A model generated the notes under the pieces. That model ran no database searches. It saw only the letters and a program-made list of their open reading frames with translations, and had not been told where the DNA came from. Positions 43,495-53,295 of a stretch of 64,000 nucleotides of DNA are shown here, in pieces (the stretch's first letter is position 1; every line of letters begins with the position of its first letter). The DNA comes from Sphingobium lactosutens DS20. Lineage in GTDB: Bacteria > Pseudomonadota > Alphaproteobacteria > Sphingomonadales > Sphingomonadaceae. The stretch is from NCBI RefSeq assembly GCF_000445105.1, contig NZ_ATDP01000098.1, positions 1-64,000 of the forward strand. Reading direction: 5' to 3'. The position numbers were made by a program, and so were the translations under genes.

Positions 43495-44967
43495 TTACTG
43501 GTTGTTCTGGCGGTTGAGGAACCGGGGAATATCGACACCGGGTGCAGCATCGTCCGAACCGGCGCCGGCCGGCTTTTCCGACCCGCGCGTCAGGCCCGCC
43601 ATCCGCTCGAACAGCGTGCCGCCGGTGGCTACGCGCGGCGCAGGTTGCGTCGGGGCAGGCGGGGGTGTCGGTGCGGGCGGTTCGGCATTATCGGCGCCCA
43701 GCACCAGCTCGTCCTCCTCCATATTGTCGTCGGAGAATATAGCAGCCGGCTTGGGCGGCGAGAAAGGCGTCGCAGCGGGTGTCGGCGCAGCCTGAGGCGC
43801 GACAGGCGCTGGAGTCGGTGCTGCCGGCACGTCCAGTTCCAGCGTCTCCGGCTCGGTCGGCGGCGTCGGCGCGGCCTGCTGCGGCGCGGACGTCGGGGCC
43901 GGAGCGGCAGTTGCCGGGCGCGCCGTCTGTTGCGGAACGGAAACCGACGGACGGCTCGCGAAGCTGAACGGCTGGGTCAGCGGCGCGGCCTGGCTCCCCA
44001 CCTCATTGTCGATGCCGGTGGCGACCACCGACACGCGGATCTTGCCGTTGAGATTGTCGTTGAAGGCGCTGCCCCAGATGATGTTGGCATCGGGATCGAC
44101 CAGTTCGCGGATATGGTTCGCGGCTTCGTCCACTTCCATCAGGCGCATGTCGTCGCCACCGACGATGGAAACGATGACGCCCTTCGCGCCGCGCATCGAC
44201 ACGCCGTCGAGCAGCGGATTGGCGATCGCCTTTTCCGCCGCCTGAAGCGCACGGCCATCGCCCTCCGCTTCGCCAGTACCCATCATCGCCTTGCCCATTT
44301 CGCCCATCACCGACCGCACGTCGGCGAAGTCGAGGTTGATGAGGCCCGGCATGATCATGAGGTCGGTGATCGACCGCACGCCCTGTTGCAACACTTCGTC
44401 CGCCATCTGGAACGCTTCCTTGAAGGTCGTGTTCGGATTGGCGATCAGGAACAGATTCTGGTTCGGAATGACGATCAGCGTGTCGACATGCTTCTGCAAT
44501 TCCTCGATGCCGCTTTCCGCCGACTTCATGCGGCGATTGCCCTCGAAGGTGAAGGGCTTGGTCACGACGCCAACGGTCAGGATACCGCGATCGCGCGCAG
44601 CCTTCGCGATGACCGGGGCAGCGCCGGTGCCGGTGCCGCCGCCCATGCCGGCCGTGATGAAGCACATATGCGCACCGTTGAGCGCCTCTTCGACCGAGGC
44701 GATGGTTTCTTCCGCGGCCGCCTTGCCGATTTCCGGACGCGACCCCGCGCCCAGGCCTTCGGTGATCTGCGGGCCAAGCTGGATACGACGTTCGGCGGGC
44801 GAGCTGTTAAGCGCCTGCGCGTCGGTATTGGCGACGATGAAATCGACACCCTCGACCGAAGCGGCAATCATGTTGGCGATGGCATTGCCACCCGCGCCGC
44901 CGACACCGATTACCGCGATGCGCGGTTTCAGTTCGTCCACATGGGGCGGGCTGATCTCAATGCTCAT
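43495..44967 (-). CDS. ftsZ: Cell division protein FtsZ
   Basis: The tubulin-like GTPase has '[18 protein letters not shown]' at the N-terminus, the signature '[19 protein letters not shown]', and the synergy loop '[11 protein letters not shown]'. A long Pro/Ala-rich linker follows, and the extreme C-terminus '[12 protein letters not shown]' is the conserved peptide that binds FtsA and other partners. It forms the Z ring. The start at ATG 44967 ([17 protein letters not shown]) follows GAGGGAGC; an upstream ATG at 45015 would add 16 non-conserved residues. It is the last gene of the dcw cluster. Confidence 0.96.
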   Translation of the reverse strand: MSIEISPPHVDELKPRIAVIGVGGAGGNAIANMIAASVEGVDFIVANTDAQALNSSPAERRIQLGPQITEGLGAGSRPEIGKAAAEETIASVEEALNGAHMCFITAGMGGGTGTGAAPVIAKAARDRGILTVGVVTKPFTFEGNRRMKSAESGIEELQKHVDTLIVIPNQNLFLIANPNTTFKEAFQMADEVLQQGVRSITDLMIMPGLINLDFADVRSVMGEMGKAMMGTGEAEGDGRALQAAEKAIANPLLDGVSMRGAKGVIVSIVGGDDMRLMEVDEAANHIRELVDPDANIIWGSAFNDNLNGKIRVSVVATGIDNEVGSQAAPLTQPFSFASRPSVSVPQQTARPATAAPAPTSAPQQAAPTPPTEPETLELDVPAAPTPAPVAPQAAPTPAATPFSPPKPAAIFSDDNMEEDELVLGADNAEPPAPTPPPAPTQPAPRVATGGTLFERMAGLTRGSEKPAGAGSDDAAPGVDIPRFLNRQNNQ

Positions 44968-45073
44968 ATATTCTGCTCCCTCAGCTTCCTCGTCAGGAAG
45001 CGACATCGTCATCATTCGTTAACACCAGAAAATAGGGGATTCACCACCTAATTTCGTCTTCGCCAAAAATCGT

Positions 45074-46357
45074 TCAGTAGTTCGCCTTGATCGCGCGCAT
45101 CATGCGTTGCCACCAGAGCGGCGTTCCCAGCCGATGCACGGTCTGCGGCGCGGGCGCCATCGTGCGGAGATCAACCGGGTTGGAATGACCGTAAAGCGCC
45201 AGCCCCGCCAAGGTTGCAAAGGCCGGACCACTATGCGCTTCGGGCATGGCGGACAGGCCGCGGGGGCGACCGATCCGCACCGCGCGCCCCAGCGCGCCCT
45301 GCGCATAGTCGGCAATGCCCTTCATTTCCGCGCCGCCGCCGGTCAGCACCACCTGCCGACCGGTCGAATTGAAGCCCATGCCGGCCAGTGCCGCATTCAC
45401 TTCGGTCATGATCTGGTTCAGTCGTTCGCAAATCACGCCGACCAGCGCCGCGCGCGTGATCTTGCCGCCTTCCGCATTGGGACCGGCCGCCTGACCCGGA
45501 ACGGCGACGTCGCCATGGGGCGGCGCGATCTCGATCATCTCGCGAAAATCGCGCGGATTCTGCATTGCCGAGCCGTAGAAACATTTGATCCGTTCCGCCT
45601 GGCTACGGCGAATGCCGAAGGAAGAAGCGATATCGTCGGTAATGTCCGATGCACCCATGGGGATCGAATGCAATCCGACCAGCATGCCCCCTGCATAAAG
45701 CGAGACATTGGTTACGCCCGCGCCCATTTCCACCAGCGCGACGCCCAGGTCGCGTTCTTCCTCAGACAGGCAGGCAAGGCCCGTCGCGATGGGCGAGGCG
45801 ACGATGGAATTGACGTTGAGATACGCCCCGCGCACGCACAGGTCGAGATTGGCGAGAGGCGCGCCATCGGCCAGGACGACGTGGATATCGACGCCCAGCA
45901 GGTCGGCATGCATGCCCAGCGGCTTCTTGACCGGCACCTTGCCATTGATGGTGAAGCAGGTCGGCTGGGCATGGAGGACGATGCGGCCGTCAGGGTCGAT
46001 GCCCTGTTGCCCGGTCGTCAGCAGATCGTCGATATCGGGCTGCTCAATGCGATAGCCGCCCATGTCGCGTTCGACCGTGACGACGTCGCTGACTAGGCTG
46101 CCACCCGAAAAGCTGACCCACACATCCTCGATATTGGTGCCAGCGACGCGCTCGGCCTGCTCGACGGTTTCGCGCACGGCCAGTTCGGTGCGCTCCATAT
46201 CCGCGATGAAGCCGCGCCGGACGCCCCGACTTTCCCGCTGGCCCGTGCCCAATATCGCCAGTTCACCCGTATCGGTGCGCCCGGCGATCAGCGCGGACAC
46301 TTTCCAGGAACCGATGTCGACGGCCGTGATAAGCTTTTCGACCTTGGGCTGCGGCAT
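45074..46357 (-). CDS. ftsA: Cell division protein FtsA
   Basis: The actin-like ATPase (427 aa) shows 'ITAVDIGSWKVSALI' (phosphate 1), the SHS2 subdomain ('GVRRGFIADMERTELAVRETV'), 'GVALVEMGAGVTNVSLY' (phosphate 2) and 'QVVLTGGGAEMKGI' (adenosine motif). The C-terminal helix 'LWWQRMMRAIKANY' is amphipathic and anchors FtsZ to the membrane. It follows ftsQ by 5 bases. A 106-base gap before ftsZ may hold an internal ftsZ promoter, but no clear boxes were seen. Confidence 0.96.
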   Translation of the reverse strand: MPQPKVEKLITAVDIGSWKVSALIAGRTDTGELAILGTGQRESRGVRRGFIADMERTELAVRETVEQAERVAGTNIEDVWVSFSGGSLVSDVVTVERDMGGYRIEQPDIDDLLTTGQQGIDPDGRIVLHAQPTCFTINGKVPVKKPLGMHADLLGVDIHVVLADGAPLANLDLCVRGAYLNVNSIVASPIATGLACLSEEERDLGVALVEMGAGVTNVSLYAGGMLVGLHSIPMGASDITDDIASSFGIRRSQAERIKCFYGSAMQNPRDFREMIEIAPPHGDVAVPGQAAGPNAEGGKITRAALVGVICERLNQIMTEVNAALAGMGFNSTGRQVVLTGGGAEMKGIADYAQGALGRAVRIGRPRGLSAMPEAHSGPAFATLAGLALYGHSNPVDLRTMAPAPQTVHRLGTPLWWQRMMRAIKANY

Positions 46358-46362
46358 GGCGC

Positions 46363-47304
46363 TCAGCCCTCCTCGCCGCTCGACGATGCGGCGGCGCTGG
46401 CGGCACCCTCCATCGGCTTTTCCTCCACGCGGCCCTGCGGCAGGCGCAGGACGAACCGATCGGGGTCGCGCATATCGAAGCGGACGATGCCCCGTCCGAG
46501 CAGCCGATTGACCCCGTCCATCCGGGCGAAATTGACCAGCGCGGACGCCGATTGCGTGTCACCTTCCGGCAGGGACAGCGTCTCGCCCGACTGGAAGCGC
46601 AGGTCCCAGCGGCGATTGCCGACCCAGGTCGCGCCAGCCAGCATAGGTTTAAGCGCGGGCGCATTTTCCATCAGCTTGTTGAGGCCGGCGGTCTGCCGGT
46701 TCGCGTTCGGCCCAACGACCAGCGGCAGGTCCGGCATCGCGCTGGCGGAAACCGATTGCAGCACCACGCCCGAGACGTCGATCAGGTGCAACTGCCCGTC
46801 ATGCTGCCACACGGCGACCGGATCACGCTCGACGATATCGACTACCAGCGTGTCGGGCAGGCGACGCGAAATGCGCGCATCCTTGACCCAGCCGAGTTTC
46901 AGCATCTGCTGGCGCACATGGGGCAGGTCGAGCGACAGCATGGATCGGTCCACCTGGCCCAGCGCGATATTATAGACCGGCAGTTCGTCCATGCGCTCGA
47001 CCCCGCGCACCTCGACCTTCTCCACCTCGAACCCGGCACGCGCGGCCATGTCGGCCGCCTGCTGACGCGCGACGTCCGGCAGGCCCAGATAGATGGAGAT
47101 GGCGACCAGGATCGCGCCGAAAATGCCCACAATGGCCCAGCTCGCCATGCGCTGGAGCGTAGCTTCGCTGACCGGAAGATGCTCGATCAGCTTGTCGACC
47201 CAGCTTTGCCGCTTGAGCGATCGCCCGCGGCCGCCACGGCCAGCGACACTGCCCTTGCTGCTCATGCGGGCAGTGCCGCCGCGCCTTATTCGTGCTTCAG
47301 CCAT
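46363..47304 (-). CDS. ftsQ: Cell division protein FtsQ
   Basis: A short cytoplasmic basic segment, one membrane helix (about residues 50-72) and a periplasmic POTRA domain ('FEVEKVEVRGVERMDELPVYNIALGQ', 'GWVKDARISRRLPDTLVVDIVERDPVAVW') are followed by the beta domain. It links the early and late divisome. The ATG at 47304 overlaps the ddl stop by 8 bases; ATG 47265 (MSSKGSVAGRG) is an alternative start. Confidence 0.94.
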   Translation of the reverse strand: MAEARIRRGGTARMSSKGSVAGRGGRGRSLKRQSWVDKLIEHLPVSEATLQRMASWAIVGIFGAILVAISIYLGLPDVARQQAADMAARAGFEVEKVEVRGVERMDELPVYNIALGQVDRSMLSLDLPHVRQQMLKLGWVKDARISRRLPDTLVVDIVERDPVAVWQHDGQLHLIDVSGVVLQSVSASAMPDLPLVVGPNANRQTAGLNKLMENAPALKPMLAGATWVGNRRWDLRFQSGETLSLPEGDTQSASALVNFARMDGVNRLLGRGIVRFDMRDPDRFVLRLPQGRVEEKPMEGAASAAASSSGEEG

Positions 47305-48262
47305 GCCCCTGCCCCGTCCTGTTTGCCGCCCCGGCGCGGTTCAGCGCCTCCTCCACGATCGTTTCGACCAGTGTCGCATAGTCGATGCCCAGCTTCGCCG
47401 CCTGTTCAGGCACCAGACTGAGCGGCGTCATCCCCGGCTGCGTATTTACTTCCAGTAGAAAGAGGCCCTCCAGCCCGCGTTCATCATCCCAGCGGAAATC
47501 CGCGCGCGATGCACCCTTGCAGCCGAGCAGCTGGTGGGCGCGCAGCGCGATCGCCTTGCAGGCTTCGCTGATCTCGGCGGGAATATCGGCCGGGCAGACA
47601 TGCTCCGTCATGCCATCGGTATATTTGGCGTCAAAGTCGTAAAAGCCGCTCTTGGGCCGCAATTCGGTAACGAGCAACGCTTCATCCCCCAGTACGGCGG
47701 TAGTCAGCTCGCGACCGCGAATATAGGGTTCGGCCAAGAGTTCGGGGAAATCCTGCCACGGTCCCACGGCATCGCGGGCGATCGGATTGCCATAATTGCC
47801 TTCGTCCGTGACGATGGCGACGCCCACGGAGCTGCCTTCGTTGACGGGCTTGAGCACATAGGGACGCGGCAGCGGATCGGCGGTGAAAAGGCTTTCGCTC
47901 TCCACGATATGGCCGCCGGGCATGGGAATGCCATGCGGCACCAGCGCCTGCTTGGTCAGCTGCTTGTCGATCGCGATGACGGAGGTGGCAAGGCCGCTAT
48001 GGGTGTAGATGAGGCCCATAAGGTCCATCATGCCCTGCACCGTGCCATCTTCACCGGGAACGCCGTGCAGCGCATTGAAAACCACGTCCGCCTGCGTTTC
48101 CGCGAGCCGCTGCGCCACGTTGCGGTCCATGTCGATCCGCGTGACCCGATGGCCGCGCGATTCCAGCGCCTTGGCGACGCCTTCGCCGCTCGACAGCGAC
48201 ACCGGCCGCTCTGCCGACCAGCCACCCATCAGGACGGCGACATGCCATGGGCCGCGCGTCAT
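47297..48262 (-). CDS. ddl: D-alanine--D-alanine ligase
   Basis: The 321-aa ATP-grasp enzyme shows 'VAVLMGGWSAERPVSLSSG', 'VFNALHGVPGEDGTVQGMMDLMG', 'PYVLKPVNEGSSVGVAIV' and 'GCKGASRADFRWDDE'. 'LLEVNTQPGMTPLSLVPEQA' is the metal-binding end. It makes D-Ala-D-Ala for MurF. It is separated from murB by 112 bases filled mainly by a palindromic repeat; otherwise the operon has almost no spacers. Confidence 0.96.
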   Translation of the reverse strand: MTRGPWHVAVLMGGWSAERPVSLSSGEGVAKALESRGHRVTRIDMDRNVAQRLAETQADVVFNALHGVPGEDGTVQGMMDLMGLIYTHSGLATSVIAIDKQLTKQALVPHGIPMPGGHIVESESLFTADPLPRPYVLKPVNEGSSVGVAIVTDEGNYGNPIARDAVGPWQDFPELLAEPYIRGRELTTAVLGDEALLVTELRPKSGFYDFDAKYTDGMTEHVCPADIPAEISEACKAIALRAHQLLGCKGASRADFRWDDERGLEGLFLLEVNTQPGMTPLSLVPEQAAKLGIDYATLVETIVEEALNRAGAANRTGQGHG

Positions 48263-48283
48263 GCGATTTGCTCCAGACTAAAA

Positions 48284-48360
48284 CCGTTCGGGCTGAGCTT
48301 GTCGAAGCCCTGCCCTTCTCGAAGAAAAGTGCAACCCTTCGACAGGCTCAGGGCGAACGG
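48284..48360. repeat. Sphingomonad-type palindromic repeat between murB and ddl
   Basis: The left arm starting CCGTTCGGGCTGAGCTTGTC and the right arm (read inverted) CCGTTCGCCCTGAGCCTGTC match at 21 of 24 positions over the full arms. It is the same family as the element at 29016-29147. In the dcw transcript it would fold as a long hairpin. Confidence 0.8.
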
Positions 48361-48374
48361 GTTGAGAGTATCGT

Positions 48375-49271
48375 TCATTTGCTCAACCCCACGCGCTGGA
48401 TTTCCCATTCCAGCTCGATCCCGCTCTTGTCCCGGACGCGGCGGCGGACCTCCTCACCCAGCGCTTCGATATCGCTGCTGGTGGCGTCGCCGGTGTTGAG
48501 CATGAAATTGGTATGCTTCTCGCTCACCTGCGCGCCGCCGATCTGGAGCCCGCGACAGCCGGCCTCGTCCACCAATTGCCAGGCCTTGTGACCATCGGGA
48601 TTCTTGAAGGTCGAGCCGCCCGTTTTGCTGCGCAGCGGCTGGCTTTCCTCGCGCGCGGCGGCGATGCGGTCCATTTCCGCCTGGATCGCGGCCGGTTCGC
48701 CGTTATGGCCGCGGAAGGTCGCGCTGACCACGATCGCGCCGTCGGTCAGATTGGAGTGGCGATAGCTATAGGCAAGGTCGCGGTTGAGCAGCGTCACCTG
48801 CTCTCCCGATCGCAACACCACCTCGCATTCCAGCAGGATATCGGCCGTTTCGCGCCCATAGGCGCCGCCATTCATGCGGACGAAGCCTCCCACCGTGCCG
48901 GGAATGGAGCGCAAAAATTCAAGGCCCGCAATGCCCGCATCGCGCGCGGTTGACGACACGAGGATGCCCGATGCGCCCGCACCGCAGACCAGGCTTGTTT
49001 CGTCCTGCCGATCGACCTTCGCGAAGGCTTTGCCAAGGCGCACGACGACGCCCGGCACGCCGCCGTCCCGCACGATCAGGTTGGAGCCAAGGCCCAGCGC
49101 CATGACCGGCATGTCGGGGTCAAGCTGCGCCAGAAAGTCGGACAGATCGTCGGCATCCTGCGGCTCGAACAACCACTGCGCCGTGCCGCCTGTCTTGAAC
49201 CAGACGAGCGGCGCGAGCGGCGCATCAGGCTTGAGCACGCCGCGGACAGCAGGAAGGGCAAGAGCCGTCAT
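48375..49271 (-). CDS. murB: UDP-N-acetylenolpyruvoylglucosamine reductase
   Basis: The FAD-binding signature 'VMALGLGSNLIVRDGGVPGVVVRL', 'GIAGLEFLRSIPGTVGGFVRMNGGAYG' and 'GGSTFKNPDGHKAWQLVDEAG' identify MurB; the chain is 298 aa. The catalytic Ser in 'GGSTFKNP' and Glu near the C-terminus are in place. It makes UDP-MurNAc. The ATG (MTALALPAV) overlaps the stop of the 65-aa protein upstream (ATGA), so this start is preferred over one 30 bases earlier. Confidence 0.96.
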   Translation of the reverse strand: MTALALPAVRGVLKPDAPLAPLVWFKTGGTAQWLFEPQDADDLSDFLAQLDPDMPVMALGLGSNLIVRDGGVPGVVVRLGKAFAKVDRQDETSLVCGAGASGILVSSTARDAGIAGLEFLRSIPGTVGGFVRMNGGAYGRETADILLECEVVLRSGEQVTLLNRDLAYSYRHSNLTDGAIVVSATFRGHNGEPAAIQAEMDRIAAAREESQPLRSKTGGSTFKNPDGHKAWQLVDEAGCRGLQIGGAQVSEKHTNFMLNTGDATSSDIEALGEEVRRRVRDKSGIELEWEIQRVGLSK

Positions 49272-49468
49272 CAAGGCCGCATGCCCCACAGGCTCATCCA
49301 TTTCTTCATGGCGCTGAGGCCAGCTTCATTCGCCTGGGCTGCGGCGATATTGCCTTCGACCTGGCGCTGCGCCGCCTCCACCATGTCACGCGCGGCTTCC
49401 ACGCCCTGCATCTGCGCGTCGATCATGCGCTTCTGCATTTCCAGGCCCACGGCAAAAAGCTCGAACAT
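49271..49468 (-). CDS. Small helical protein coupled between murC and murB (65 aa)
   Basis: The product starts [20 protein letters not shown] and consists of one long amphipathic helix rich in Ala, Gln, Met and Glu, ending in 'SAMKKWMSLWGMRP'. Its ATG overlaps the murC stop (ATGA) and its own TGA overlaps the murB ATG (ATGA), so it is translated in step with both enzymes. There is no signal peptide. The Trp/Met-rich C-terminus could bind a membrane or protein. Phasin-like or coiled-coil behaviour is possible. No family or function is known to me; the coupling argues it is a real gene. Confidence 0.7.
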   Translation of the reverse strand: MFELFAVGLEMQKRMIDAQMQGVEAARDMVEAAQRQVEGNIAAAQANEAGLSAMKKWMSLWGMRP

Positions 49469-50895
49469 CAGGCGGTTTCCTTGCACTTAGCCGCAATGGC
49501 GGGGGCGAGGCCCGCCGCCCATTTGGTGATATCGCCCGCCCCCAGGCAGACGATCATGTCATCGGGCTGAAGATCGGCGGCAAGCTGCGTGGCAAGGTCA
49601 TCCGCATCGGCAACGGTCGCGGCATGGCGATGTCCGCGCCGCTTCAGACCCGCGACCAGCGCCGCGCTGTCGACGCCCTCTATCGGCGGCTCGCCCGCGG
49701 CATAGACGGGCGCGGCATAGACGATGTCGGCGTCATTGAACGCCTGTTGAAACTCATCCATCAGGTCGCGCAATCGGGTGAAACGATGCGGCTGGACGAC
49801 CGCGACGACGCGGCCCAGCGCCCCTTCGCGCGCGGCGGCGAGCACGGCCTTGATCTCGACCGGATGGTGGCCATAATCGTCGATCACGGTTGCGACGCCA
49901 TCGCCGACCGAGACCTCCCCCACCTTGGTGAAGCGCCGTTTCACGCCGCCGAATTTTTCAAATCCGGTGCAGATGACGCCATGCGTGATGCCCAGTTGCA
50001 GGGCGACGCCGATCGCGGCCAGACTGTTCGACACATTATGCTTGCCCGGCATTGGCAACATTATGTCGCTGATCTTTTCGACATGTCCGTCGCGGTCGCG
50101 GATCAGCACGTCGAACAGGTTGCCACCGGGCACCGGCCGCACATTCTCCCCGCGAATATCGGCCTGCGCCGAAAATCCATAGGTGACGATGCGCCGGTCC
50201 TGCACGCGCGGCAGGATCGCCTGCACTTCGGGATGATCGAGGCATAGCAGCGCCGCACCATAGAAGGGCACATTGCCGACAAATTCGACGAAGGCGTCCT
50301 TCACGCGATCGAAGCTGCCATAATGGTCGAGATGCTCAGGATCGATATTGGTGACGACCGCGATGGTGCCGTCCAGCCGCAGGAAGCTGCCGTCGCTTTC
50401 GTCGGCTTCCACCACCATCCAGTCGCTATTGCCCAGACGCGCGTTGGAGCCATAGCTGTTGATGATGCCGCCGTTGATGACGGTCGGATCGACGCCGCCC
50501 GCATCCAGCAGCGCCGCGATCATCGACGTGGTCGTGGTCTTGCCGTGCGTGCCGGCAACCGCGACGGTGGATTTGAGGCGCATCAATTCGGCCAGCATTT
50601 CCGCGCGGCGGATGACGGGCACCCGGGTTTCGAGCGCCAGTTCGACTTCGGGATTGCCGCGCTTGATCGCGGTCGAGGTCACGACCACGGCGGCATCGCC
50701 CAGATTTTCGGCCTTGTGGCCGATCATCACCCTGATCCCCTTGGCCCGCAGCCCTTCCACGACATAGCCTTCGGCGACGTCGGACCCCTGCACGCTATAG
50801 CCCAGATTATGCATGACCTCGGCGATGCCGGACATGCCGATGCCGCCGATGCCGATGAAATGGATCGTGCCGATGTCGGTGCCGACACCCTTCAT
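49468..50895 (-). CDS. murC: UDP-N-acetylmuramate--L-alanine ligase
   Basis: The Mur ligase (475 aa) has '[25 protein letters not shown]' at the N-terminus, the ATP-binding '[20 protein letters not shown]', '[13 protein letters not shown]' and the C-terminal '[16 protein letters not shown]'. It adds L-Ala to UDP-MurNAc. Both ends overlap neighbours: its ATG overlaps the murG stop and its TGA overlaps the next ATG. Confidence 0.97.
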   Translation of the reverse strand: MKGVGTDIGTIHFIGIGGIGMSGIAEVMHNLGYSVQGSDVAEGYVVEGLRAKGIRVMIGHKAENLGDAAVVVTSTAIKRGNPEVELALETRVPVIRRAEMLAELMRLKSTVAVAGTHGKTTTTSMIAALLDAGGVDPTVINGGIINSYGSNARLGNSDWMVVEADESDGSFLRLDGTIAVVTNIDPEHLDHYGSFDRVKDAFVEFVGNVPFYGAALLCLDHPEVQAILPRVQDRRIVTYGFSAQADIRGENVRPVPGGNLFDVLIRDRDGHVEKISDIMLPMPGKHNVSNSLAAIGVALQLGITHGVICTGFEKFGGVKRRFTKVGEVSVGDGVATVIDDYGHHPVEIKAVLAAAREGALGRVVAVVQPHRFTRLRDLMDEFQQAFNDADIVYAAPVYAAGEPPIEGVDSAALVAGLKRRGHRHAATVADADDLATQLAADLQPDDMIVCLGAGDITKWAAGLAPAIAAKCKETA

Positions 50896-52058
50896 GCGGG
50901 AACTCCCTGGAGATTGAGCGTAGTGGGCGTGGGGCCGACCTTGACCGGATCATTCATGATCGGCGCGCGGCCAATGCTTTCCAGCAGGTCCGCCATGTCG
51001 CGCGCGGCGTCGGGGCGGCCGCAATTCCAGGCGCGCTTGGCCGCGTTCTGGAGCGCGCCCGGCTCCATCGCCATCTTCTGCATCTGCTTGGCCAGCTCGA
51101 TGGCGGTGAAGCGGCTTTGCGGGATCGTCCGCGCACCGCCAGCCTGCGTCATTTCACGGGCGTTGGCGGTCTGATGGTCGTCCATGGCGCTCGGCAGCGG
51201 GACAAGGATGGCGGGCCTGCCCGCGCAGGTCAGTTCCGCCAGCGTCGACGCGCCGGCGCGCGCGATCACCAGATGCGACCAGCCCAGCTTTTCGGGCACA
51301 TCGTTAAAATAGGTGGCCAGGTCGGCGGGGATTTCCATCTCCGCATAGGTCTTGCGCACGCGCTCAATATCCTCGGCGCGGCATTGCTGCGTCACCTGCA
51401 AGCGGCGGCGCAGCGCGACCGGCAGCATCGACAGGCCTTCGGGCACCACGCTGGACAGGATGGACGCGCCCTGGCTGCCGCCGATGACGAGCACGCGAAA
51501 CACGCTTTCGTCGGTCAGCGCGGGAAACTCCTCCTCGCGCAACTGCTTGACTTCCTCGCGCACGGGATTGCCGATCAGATGCACCTTGCCGGCGTGCCGG
51601 GATTTCAGGCGCGCAACATCAGGATAGGCGGTGGCGATGGCATCCACTCGCCCGGCAAGCAGGCGATTGACCCGGCCCAGTACGGCATTTTGTTCATGGA
51701 TGGCGGTCGGAATGCCGTCCGCCAAGGCTCCCAGCAGCGCGGGCATGGCGGGATAGCCGCCAAAGCCGACCACGGCGGTCGGGCGGAAGGTTTCGTTGAG
51801 GCGGCGAGCCATGGCGCGCCCGGCGAGGATCGCCTTCACCGCGCCCGGCCAGCTTGCCGGGTTCTTCGTCATCCGGCCCGCCGGCATGACATGGACCTGC
51901 GCGCTTTCGAAAATGCCGGGTATCTTAGCGCCGCGCTCATCGGTGACGAGGGCGACATGATGGCCGCGCGCCATCAGTTCCTGTGCCACCGCATGGGCGG
52001 GTATCATGTGACCCCCCGTCCCGCCGGCGGCGAGGACGAAGTGACGGGAAATGCTCAT
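50892..52058 (-). CDS. murG: UDP-GlcNAc:lipid I N-acetylglucosaminyltransferase
   Basis: The GT28 enzyme (388 aa) starts [20 protein letters not shown], with the GGTGGH donor/membrane loop. '[17 protein letters not shown]', '[15 protein letters not shown]', '[21 protein letters not shown]' and '[26 protein letters not shown]' follow. It makes lipid II at the inner membrane face. The ATG overlaps the ftsW stop; longer upstream frames are discarded for that reason. Confidence 0.97.
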   Translation of the reverse strand: MSISRHFVLAAGGTGGHMIPAHAVAQELMARGHHVALVTDERGAKIPGIFESAQVHVMPAGRMTKNPASWPGAVKAILAGRAMARRLNETFRPTAVVGFGGYPAMPALLGALADGIPTAIHEQNAVLGRVNRLLAGRVDAIATAYPDVARLKSRHAGKVHLIGNPVREEVKQLREEEFPALTDESVFRVLVIGGSQGASILSSVVPEGLSMLPVALRRRLQVTQQCRAEDIERVRKTYAEMEIPADLATYFNDVPEKLGWSHLVIARAGASTLAELTCAGRPAILVPLPSAMDDHQTANAREMTQAGGARTIPQSRFTAIELAKQMQKMAMEPGALQNAAKRAWNCGRPDAARDMADLLESIGRAPIMNDPVKVGPTPTTLNLQGVPA

Positions 52059-53257
52059 CGACCACTCCATTTGACCACCGTGTGCCGGCCCATGAAGGGA
52101 TTGCGCCGCGTGAAGGCGAGCAGCAGGCCGACCCCGATGCAAAGCGCCAGCATAGAGGAGCCGCCATAGCTGATAAAGGGCAGCGTCATGCCCTTGGACG
52201 GAAATATCTGCGCATTGACGCCCATGTTGATGATCGCCTGCAACCCGAACTGGGTGGTGAGGCCGGCCGCGGCCAGGATGGTGAAGACGTCTTCTTCGTC
52301 CAGCAGGCGCAGCAGCACGCGCACGATGATGGCGAGGTACACGCAGGCGATGGCGATGCAGGCGAGCAGACCGAATTCTTCGCCGATGACGGAAAAGATA
52401 TAGTCGGTATGCGCTTCGGGCAGGCGGAACTTGTTGAGGCCACCGCCCGGCCCAACACCGGTGAAACCGCCATGGGTAATGGTGCGGAAGGCCAGATCGG
52501 TCTGATCCGGGCCGGTGTCCATCTGAACGCCGATCCCCAGAAAGTCGTTGATGCGTTGGCGGCCATTCTCATAGAACATGTAGACGGCGACCAAACCCGC
52601 GAGGCCCGCGCCGCCCAGCATCGCGATCCAGCGCATTTCCAGACCCGACAGCAGCAAGAGCGCGCCCCAGCAGGCCATGAAGATCACCGTCTGCCCGAAG
52701 TCGGGCTGGCGCATCAGGACGGCGGAAATCAGAAGCGTCAGAGCACCGGTCAGCTGAATGACAGGAAGCTTCTGGTCCTTCGCCCGCAGCGACAGCAGCC
52801 AGGCAAGCGTAACCACATAGGCGGGTTTCAGAAATTCGGACGGCTGGAAGCGGAAACCTGGCAGGTCGATCCAGCGCCGCGCGCCGTTCACGGTCGACCC
52901 CAGGATCGGCACGAACAGCAGCATCAGGAAGAAGAAGGCGCAGAGGAAAATGGCGAGCCGCCGCGCCTGCGGCCGGGGCAGCATGGAAATGACCAGCATG
53001 ATCGGCAGGCCGATCATCACCCACATCAGCTGGCGATAGAAATAGAGAAGCGGATTGACCGCGATGTCGGCCGTCGACCGGTCGATCGCGGCGACGGGGG
53101 ACGCGGCGGCGACCGCGACCAGCCCGATCGCCATCAGCGTCACGATCAGCGACAACAGAACGCGGTCGATTTCCCAGAACCAGATGGCAAGCGCGGTGCG
53201 TTCGCGCGGAACCGTGCGGGTGCGAAAACCCTTCACCAGTTCACCGGCCTTCGACAT
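52055..53257 (-). CDS. ftsW: Septal peptidoglycan polymerase FtsW (SEDS family)
   Basis: About ten membrane helices are visible. SEDS signatures include 'RRWIDLPGFRFQPSEFLKPAYV', 'HGGFTGVGPGGGLNKFRLPEAHTDYIFSVIGEEFG', written here only as landmarks in part, and 'KGMTLPFISYGGSSML'. It works with FtsI to polymerise septal glycan. The start at ATG 53257 (MSKAGELVKGF) has an AGAGGGG site; ATG 53278 is also usable. Confidence 0.95.
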   Translation of the reverse strand: MSKAGELVKGFRTRTVPRERTALAIWFWEIDRVLLSLIVTLMAIGLVAVAAASPVAAIDRSTADIAVNPLLYFYRQLMWVMIGLPIMLVISMLPRPQARRLAIFLCAFFFLMLLFVPILGSTVNGARRWIDLPGFRFQPSEFLKPAYVVTLAWLLSLRAKDQKLPVIQLTGALTLLISAVLMRQPDFGQTVIFMACWGALLLLSGLEMRWIAMLGGAGLAGLVAVYMFYENGRQRINDFLGIGVQMDTGPDQTDLAFRTITHGGFTGVGPGGGLNKFRLPEAHTDYIFSVIGEEFGLLACIAIACVYLAIIVRVLLRLLDEEDVFTILAAAGLTTQFGLQAIINMGVNAQIFPSKGMTLPFISYGGSSMLALCIGVGLLLAFTRRNPFMGRHTVVKWSGR

Positions 53258-53295
53258 CCCTGTTCCCCTCTTGCTCATCGCCCCTTAAGTCTTTC

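Noticed and set aside
43399..45051. Plus-strand ORF (550 aa) opposite ftsZ
   Set aside because: It is an antisense shadow; FtsZ on the minus strand is unambiguous.
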